DNA of 64,000 bases from Viola odorata (lineage: Eukaryota; Streptophyta; Magnoliopsida; Malpighiales; Violaceae): positions 56,833,002 to 56,897,001 of the forward strand of contig OY829542.1 of assembly GCA_963691705.1 (NCBI GenBank). The letters run 5' to 3'. Of the stretch, positions 56,800 to 64,000 are shown piece after piece. Position numbers and translations under genes: made by a program. The notes beneath the pieces are model-generated. The model worked only from the letters and a program-made list of their open reading frames with translations. It was not told where the DNA came from and did no database searches. Every line of letters starts with the position of its first letter. Within the stretch, counting starts at the first letter, position 1.

Positions 56800-58740
56800 T
56801 TATGGGTATGGTGTTTGTCAAAGGATTTTAGTAAGTTTATGAATCAAAATAGTTTTTGTCTATAATTATTGTCCCGCAATGGTTTTATATCATGTATCAA
56901 TTATTTAGGTTATTAAATTTTATATATGTTTATATGGAATTTGAGGTTGTTGTATTAATGTAAAATTGAAATGTATGTGTTATCATTTATAAATAATTTG
57001 TAGAGGGTTAATGCATTGAATGAAATTTTCTCTATCTATTGAATTTAACTTCTTATTGTCAGATTTATACTTTTATTTATTTATGGTACTATTAGTAAAA
57101 TTTATTTTTTCATTTTTTTTACTTTGATTTACAAATGAGTTGAGCAAGTTTACGAATCAAGTAAAGTTTTATTTTTATGACTATAATTACTAAATTTTTA
57201 TTCTTTATAATTAGGTAATCAATTATTTGATCAATTAAATGAATTGAGTGAATTTCTTCTCATCTCTATTTTCCTCTTTTACGTATTATTTATACACATA
57301 ACTAAGTTATATTTAAAAATATCAATAACCACACATACAGAAATTAAATACCTAATCATTTAGATGTTAATAATCATTTGTAGCTCGAATTAGTTCCTAC
57401 AAAGTAAGCACGAAAAAATTTCAAGTTCGAGTCTCCTTGTCAATATTCCTATCGATGTTAATAATTTTCTTTTCTTTTCCTAATTCTTTAATTCTCCACT
57501 CTTTCTTACTCTTTTACCTTTTATTTTTTTATACACATAACTAGGTTATATTAAAAGTATTCCATAATCTCAATTAGAAAACTTAAATATTTAACTATTT
57601 AGATATTAATAACCATTTATATATCTAACTCGTTGTTTTTGAAATAAATGTATAGATTATTCTTTTAGCATGAATTTTTCATTACAATATATTTTCACCA
57701 ATTTTTTCTAACTCTTTAAACAATACAGTCTATTTGTATAACTTTGTTTGTTTTTGCATTATTTTTAGCATGACATAAATAGTACTAATATGTAATTTTT
57801 CTGGTTAAAATAAATTGATTCTCATTATATAGCGTGAGTCACTTCCTGCCATTTATTCTCTCATCCTACTTGTTTGTTTATTATCATTATTTTTTATTAT
57901 TTCTACTATCTATTACTTTTTTTTCTATTTCTTCCATTTTTTACTTTCTCTTTCTTTCTCTTTTATCTATTATTTATACACATAGTTATACTATATTCAA
58001 AGTATTTCATTACCTCAATTGTGAAAAAGTAATTATCTAACTTTTTAAATATATTTAACCATTTGAATGACTTTTTTATTTATTTTTAAAATAGAAATTG
58101 TTCTTGCATCATGACTTTAGAAATAAAAAAAATCTTCAATGTTTTAATATTATAACGCTTTAAATTATAGTTATTTGTATTCTAGTTACATTTATACTCA
58201 AATTGATGTTACCATAGACTTTAGTAGATTTTTTACTTTATGTTCATCTTTATTTTGTGTACATATAACTGAGTTGTAATAACAAAAAAGCAATCATTAT
58301 ATTTTAATTAAATTAGTTATCAAACTCTTTTAAATATCATTTGAGAATTTATTTAAAAATATTTTTAAAAATTATTCTTGCAACAAAAATTTAGTGGTAA
58401 TATATATATATATATATTTTACTTATTAAAGTAAATTGTTTCTATTGTCTGGTGTAAGCTCCTCTTCCCTCTATTTATTTTCCCGTGCTTATTTTTTATT
58501 TTTATTTTTATTTTATCATCTCTTTATTTTTATTCTTTTATCTCTTTACTTATTCACTTTTTAATTTTCTTTTACCTATTAATTATACATATAGATAAGT
58601 TAAATTAAAATTATTTATTTAAAAAATAATAATTGTTTAACTCTCTCAACGTTACTATCCATTTATATAACAATTCTTGCACCATGAATTTAATAGTAAA
58701 TATTTGTTCTCCATTTAAAAGGAATAATCTTGAGCAACTC
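56800..58740. repeat. degenerate AT-rich tandem-like repeats
   Basis: At least five diverged blocks repeat the order TTATACACATA-ACT-AGTTATAT ... TAACC/TAATCATTT, near 57290, 57525, 57965, 58255 and 58575. Spacing is about 240-440 bp. Non-coding. The original unit cannot be reconstructed by eye. Confidence 0.5.
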
Positions 58741-60249
58741 AACCAATTGGAAAAGATGACTACAAACCCTAAAATCCACACCTAAGATGTATTGGCCTTT
58801 AAAAGGAGTTTACTCACAAAATTCAAGACAAAGCCTAAAAATGTCTAACATAGCCTATTTATACTACATAATTATTACATAGTCTTCACAAAAGGAGGAT
58901 GTGGCTGACCCTGAGGAATAGACACGTTTGTCTTTCAAGTGAACTATAAGTCACTCAAAAACTCAAGTCTGTCCAGACTTCATGGTCTGGCTCATGGCCC
59001 ATGAACGCGACCATGAGCAGGCGTCTGTATTGGTCTGGCATTGGTGCTCGACGCGAGCGTAGGCGAGACATGCGGGCATGGACGGGTCCACGTTCGTATC
59101 AACTTCCAAGAACGACGACGATGAAAATAACCACTCACTGAGCGATAACATTATACCATCCATAAGAGTTGCGTCTCAACAAATAGACTCTACTTTTCTC
59201 TCTCTAAATTAAAAAAATCATGAAGCATGCACAACAATTGTCCAGTTTGGTCAATGAACATGTTGTCATCATGCTAGAAAGAAAAGACTAATGAGAAAAA
59301 TCATACAAAAGATCACCGTAGTGAGTGATACGCCAGAGAAACATTAGAGAAGAAAGAAATCACACTCACATAATACATGCACAACAAAAAAGTAATCATC
59401 ATAGAGAACATTGAAGCAAGCCCTAAAACCAAAAATTTAGTACCGGTATTACAAAGTATAAATGGAATAGATGAGTAGCTCCGTACATGCATCCTCCTTT
59501 ATAAGTGGCGACCTCACGGGAGCACTTATTAATTTTACATATTTTATTTAATAAAATATATATTATATTATAATTAAAAATAACATTTATACGGTCATTA
59601 AAATTAGTCTGAGAGTTAGAGAGGTTTATCAAATGTCGTGCATTAAAACGAGAAAAAAAAACAATCTACAAATGTACAGTTTTAGATTTAGACATGTCTT
59701 ATAATTGGTTTAATACACTCGTCGGTCCTTAATGTTTGCAAAAATGATTGTTTTAACCTCTAATGTTGGTCCCATACGTTTTTTCTGTCGATTTAACTCA
59801 TCGTGATAATAATCGTTAAAAGAGACAAACTCCGTTAACTTTAAATATTTTTTCTGACGTAGCGTGCCAAGCGTCACGTTAGATTTATAAAAGAGTATAA
59901 AAATAAATAAAAATTCAAAAAATCTAAAAACAATAAAAAAAATTAATTTAAAAAAAAACTGAAGATAATAAAAATTAAAGTATGTAATATTTTTAAATAA
60001 TTATACAAAAACTCAAAAAAAAAATTAGTTGTTTAATTATCTTCTTGTTATAATTTTATATATTATAGCGAGTGTTTCATTATGATACATTTGTTTACTT
60101 TATTTATTTATTTGAATTATTATAATGGAACGAGGGAGAAGCAGGGGCATTGGGACAGCTGGGCGATTGTTTGGCGTTTCGGTTCTGTGGGAAAAGTTCT
60201 GTGAGAAAATGACTTCTGAGAAACGGAGTGTGAGATACCTGAGGTGTTT
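58741..60249. other. intergenic, no gene seen
   Basis: AT-rich DNA. Around 59700-59880 there is one arm-like stretch (CGTTAACTTTAAATATTTTT and similar) reminiscent of the foldback elements at the window start. No partner arm was found. Confidence 0.45.
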
Positions 60250-60703
60250 GGTAAAACTAGACCTGTCAATTAGACCCGGGGACCCGCGAACCGGCAATTC
60301 GGGCTGGGTCGGGTCTAAAAAACAGTCCCGAAAATTTTCAGGACCTGGTCTAGACCCGACCCGAAATTTTTTCGGGACGGTCGGGTCTACGGGTCTGACC
60401 CGAGACCCGACCATGACCCACCCTAAAAAAAAAACCCCTAATTTCTAATCTATTTTCTAACCCACCCGCAGCCGCAGCCCATCTTTCTCTTCTTCCTCCA
60501 GCCATCCTCATCCTCACCCTCACTCTCCACTGTCTCCAGCGGAGCCGCGCCGGCCACCATTCCCTCCAGGCTCCACCCACCGCGCCATCACCACACCAGT
60601 CCAGTCCCTCCACTCTCGGCGCATAATAACCACCAGCACCCACCACCGCGACATCACCACACTAGTCTCTCCAGGCTCCCTCTGGCTTGAGTTTACATGT
60701 AGG

Positions 60704-60874
60704 ATGAGTTCTGCAAACCTAAAAAGATCTGTGTTGATGCATGAATCCTTGTACCGCATGGATAGCCCAAAAAAGGAGGCATCAGAACTTGGTGCAGGAA
60801 AGCATTACATTAAGAAAAGTAGTGAATTTTTTTTCTTTTTTCCAGAAATTGCCACTAACAGTGGCCAACTTTAG
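60704..60874 (+). other. possible captured gene fragment
   Basis: A 56-codon reading frame (MSSANLKRSVLMHESLYRMD ...) runs into TTTTTTTTCTTTTTTCCAG, a convincing splice acceptor. Then AAATTGCCACTAACAGTGGC reads KLPLTVANF up to an AG|GTATCT donor. The pattern suggests a piece of a host gene picked up by the transposon. The source is not recognised. Confidence 0.35.
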
Positions 60875-61140
60875 GTATCTGATGCCCAAAGGATATATAG
60901 ATAAAGAAAAGAACATCTGATAAAGACCAAAGTAAAATGCTGCAGTTGTGCACTGCCAATTAAAAGGGAGGGTATATAAGTTTAGGTCTCAACGGGTTAG
61001 TATTTATCATATTCGTATTGAGCCGTGCTACTAAAAAGTACAGTGCTTTACGTAAATAATTATATGCAGAATTAATCATACCAACCACCTGCTGATAAAA
61101 AAAAAGATATATAACCAGATGATCGGTAACATACAAAAGG

Positions 61141-61870
61141 ACCTAATTGAAAATTAATGATTACGAAAATAAGTATTTTATTTTCGTCTTGCATATTATT
61201 TTTGTTGAACTAATCTTTCACAATAACAATGTATTAGTTAAAGTTGAACTAATTGTTATTAGTTACATTTTTAGTTATGATGAAAGTGTGGCTAATGTCA
61301 TTTATGCATAATGTATGAACTTAGCATGATATTTCTTACATTTGACTCATTTTTTAAATTAAATTTGACTCATTTTTTAAATTAAATTTGATTGATTTTA
61401 ATTTTTAATGTTTGATTGATTTTTTAATTTTTTTAAGCATTGATTGTTATAATTTATAGTAATTAATTAACTAAATAAGCATTAGTTTAAATTTTAACGA
61501 AATGACCTAATTGAAAATTGATGATTATGAAAATAAGTATTTTATTTTCGGCTTGCATATTATTTTTGTTGAACTAATCTTTCACAATGACAATGTATTA
61601 GTTTAAGTTGAACTAATTGTTATTAGTTACATTTTTAGGTATGATGAAAGTGTGGCTAATGTCATTTATGCATAATGCATGAACTTAGCATGATATTTCT
61701 TACATTTGACTTATTTTTTAAATTAAATTTGATTGATTTTAATTTTTAATGTTTGATTGATTTTTTATTTTTTTTAAGCATTGATTGTTATAATTTATAG
61801 TAATTAATTAACTAAATAAGCATTAGTTTAAATTTTAACGAAAGGACCTAATTGAAAATTGATGATTATG
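61141..61870. repeat. ~350-bp direct repeat inside the hAT-like element
   Basis: CCTAATTGAAAATT(A/G)ATGAT begins units at about 61142 and 61505 and a third short copy at about 61847. The two full units also share GTTGAACTAATCTTTCACAA and GAACTTAGCATGATATTTCT and are highly similar. Confidence 0.9.
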
Positions 61871-62609
61871 AAAGAAGGAGGACTTAATTGAAAACTCATA
61901 ATTAAAAAGGATCAAATTGAATTTTAAAAAAAAAAATTATTTTCGCCGGGCCGGGTCGGGTCCAGTCCCGGACCCGAGCCATTTTCCCGGGCCGGGACCA
62001 ATTTTTGGTCCCGTATTTTTTCTAGGCAGGGACGATTTTTCCCGGGTCTGTCAGGTCCTGGGTCAGGTCGACCCGCAAACCCGGATTGACAGGTAAAACA
62101 GTTTTTCAAAACGAAGGTTTGTATGTAAAATGACCATAAAAAGTATAAAATTCATTTTTAAAAAATTAATAAAAATAGAAAAAGTGGATTTAGAATTACT
62201 TATCTTGAAATAGATATTTTATTGTCATAGTTTTTAATTTATTTTGTTCATTGTATAATGAAAAAAAATGAAATTAAAATGAGAAAAAAAAAGAAGTAGA
62301 GAGAGTGCAAACCAGCGGAGCATTTTGCTCCGGTGCGAGGCAAGGCCAATTTGCCTTGCTTGAGAAGCTCAGTTGGAGTAGGTGTTACTCCTCCGTTTGG
62401 GGTTTGGAAAAGTTGGTTCTGTGGCCAACTTTGAACCCCAAACGGCTACTTAACTTGGTGGGAGTCGGACTGGGAGCAGTTGTAGTAGCAGTAGTATATT
62501 GAGATTAAATCCTACAAAGTCGTCTCACCCTCGCAATTGCACTCCAGGCTTTACATTTCATGAGCCATTGAAGTTGGGTTGTCAAAGACAAAGCAGTAGA
62601 GGGTTGTTG

Positions 62610-64000
62610 ATGGCAGCAGCGGGAGCAGGAGCATCATCTTCATCTGCTACTACTGCGATGAGTGACATGATTTATGAGCCCATCCTTGGAGATGGGATCT
62701 TCCGCTTTGATTGCTCCCCAGATCACAAACTCGCTGCTTTCCCCACTCTTTCCTTCACCAATCCGAAGCTTAGAGAAGAACCTTTCCCCACTTCTCGTGC
62801 TCCTTCCTTTCTCCCTACTGCCCATTGCTCCTCAGTTTCAGGCCACCAAACTGTAACATTGGAGGTGAGTGCATCTTTCATCTTCCCCTTCCCCTTCCCC
62901 TTCCCTCAATTAATTTCTTCCAATGCTGTTCCTCAATTAATTTCTTATCAATACCGTACCTACAACTTGTTTGTCTCTTACCTGTTTGTTTGTTTGAATC
63001 AAATACATACAGCTTCCTGCTGGAACCTCGTTTTACGGTACTGGAGAAGTTAGTGGAACGCTTGAGCGCACTGGCAAAAGGGTATGCCTCTTTTTCTTCT
63101 TCCTTCACAAACTAATTACCATGTAGATATAGATGTAACTTAATTCTATACTCTCTCTCTCTTTGCTTCTACGGTACCCAGGTCTTCACATGGAACACAG
63201 ATGCATGTGGTTATGGCCCATCAACTACTTCCCTGTACCAGTCTCATCCTTGGGTATTCGCCCTTCTTCCAAATGGGGAGGCACTCGGGGTTCTTGCTGA
63301 CACAACACGCCGCTGTGAGGTCTCTTTCATATATCCTTCTCCTTTTCTTTCCTTTTTCATCCATGTCAATGCAAATAGCATCACTCATGCTAATGTTACC
63401 TCATTCCTCCCGTTTTTAACTAGATCGATCTGCGCAAGGAATCAACCATTCAGTTCATTGCTCCTTCCCCTTATCCGGTTATCACGTTTGGTCCATTTAC
63501 TTCACCCACCCATGTTCTCAAATCTTTATCATGTGCAGTTGGTAATTTCCCTCACCATTAAAATTTTTCCATCCTTCATTTTCCTCATGTACTGGTATGA
63601 GTTGATAAAATCATATTTCCTAGTGCAGTGCCTAGTCTCAATTCTATGATACAAAACAGTTTCTTGCTTTTCCTTTATGCATGATATATCCTTGTATCAA
63701 TGTATGGATATTTGATTGTTTCAATATAAATGAAGCTCTTCGTGGTAGACTGTAGGTTTAACCTGTGCTTGTTTGTCTTCAGGAACTGTTTTTATGCCTC
63801 CAAAATGGTCATTAGGCTATCACCAATGCCGCTGGAGCTATGATTCTGATAAGCGAATTCGCGAGGTAGGCGTCCTCTTGAACTGTATATTATGTGATAT
63901 GTTCACTACTTCACTTGTATTAGTCTAGGGTTTAGGCCAACTTTATTGTTTCTAATGTGTCGATGCATTTCGTTAGTGGTCCTGGCCTTTCAATTGTTGT
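62610..64000 (+). CDS. HGL1: GH31 alpha-glucosidase (heteroglycan glucosidase-like), 5' part, runs off the window
   Basis: Glycoside hydrolase family 31. The Arabidopsis relative HGL1 is linked to cytosolic heteroglycan turnover. Exons: 62610-62864, 63013-63081, 63182-63319, 63424-63541, 63783-63865, then beyond 64000; all GT-AG and in phase. N-terminal domain motifs: LPAGTSFYGTGEVSGTLERT, VFTWNTDACGYGPSTTSLYQ, PNGEALGVLADTTRRCE, PYPVITFGPFTSP, VFMPPKWSLGYHQCRWSY. The catalytic aspartates lie downstream, outside the window. The start is the first in-frame ATG, in GGTTGTTGATGG. Upstream frame stays open to about 62499 without an ATG, so a 5' exon cannot be excluded. The usual W in NTDAWGYG is C here (TGT). 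Confidence 0.88.

Larger units (their letters stand above)
60258..62091. mobile_element. hAT-like non-autonomous element, ~1.83 kb
   Basis: The exact 8-mer GGTAAAAC occurs at 60250-60257 and 62092-62099. The left end TAGACCTGTCAATTAGACCC is inversely matched by GGGTTTGCGGGTCG...ATTGACA at the right. The last few bases at the right end seem lost. Subterminal DNA is rich in CGGGTC/GACCCG motifs. The interior includes a CT/CCA-rich tract (60460-60670), a spliced-gene-like fragment (60704-60880) and long direct repeats. No transposase. Confidence 0.65.

Noticed and set aside
62499..62609. N-terminal extension of the GH31 protein
   Set aside because: The frame is open but has no ATG. The first in-frame ATG is at 62610, so a leader is more likely than coding.

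Overview
The window is nuclear DNA of a flowering plant, most likely a dicot. The evidence is intron-rich genes of plant families (RABD2 GTPase, RECQL2 helicase, GH31 heteroglycan glucosidase, receptor-like protein, F-box protein), Ty3/gypsy retroelements of the Athila and Tat types, many foldback/MITE elements, and a plastid ndhD fragment inside an intron. No species can be named from the sequence alone.

Layout. 0-4.9 kb: no gene; a small MITE and three foldback elements, two with 9-bp target duplications. 5.0-8.1 kb: complete RABD2 (Rab1-type) GTPase gene, minus strand, 8 coding exons. 8.49-17.56 kb: a segment with hAT-like ends flanked by an exact 8-bp direct repeat. It carries a truncated SINA-type E3 ligase relative, an intact 1030-residue receptor-like protein (RLP) gene, a second RLP remnant, a tRNA-Leu-like relic and smaller elements. 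It sits just 3' of the last exon of a GYF-domain gene (17.6-18.16 kb). 18.25-33.36 kb: nested, broken retrotransposons. A plus-strand Athila 5' half (LTR, PBS, gag, protease; gag and protease are separated by a foreign LTR) is fused near 23.44 kb to a minus-strand Tat-like element (LTR, gag, PR, partial RT, RNase H, integrase). The Tat element also carries antisense accessory genes and tandem repeats. 33.6-35.0 kb: F-box gene. 35.0-38.4 kb: no gene, one tandem duplication. 38.4-53.2 kb: complete RECQL2, minus strand, 20 coding exons. Its large introns hold a plastid ndhD insert and nested MITEs. 53.5-62.1 kb: Harbinger-like remnant, unclassified repeats, AT-rich degenerate tandem repeats, and a 1.8-kb hAT-like element. 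62.6 kb to the end: 5' part of a GH31 alpha-glucosidase gene (HGL1-like) that runs off the window.

The host genes act in unrelated processes: ER-Golgi traffic, DNA repair, cytosolic glucan turnover, ubiquitin ligase targeting and pathogen perception. They do not form a pathway. The most unusual features are the apparent ~9-kb hAT unit carrying a complete RLP gene, and the Tat-element antisense accessory genes, two of which look like tandem duplicates with their own TATA and poly(A) signals.
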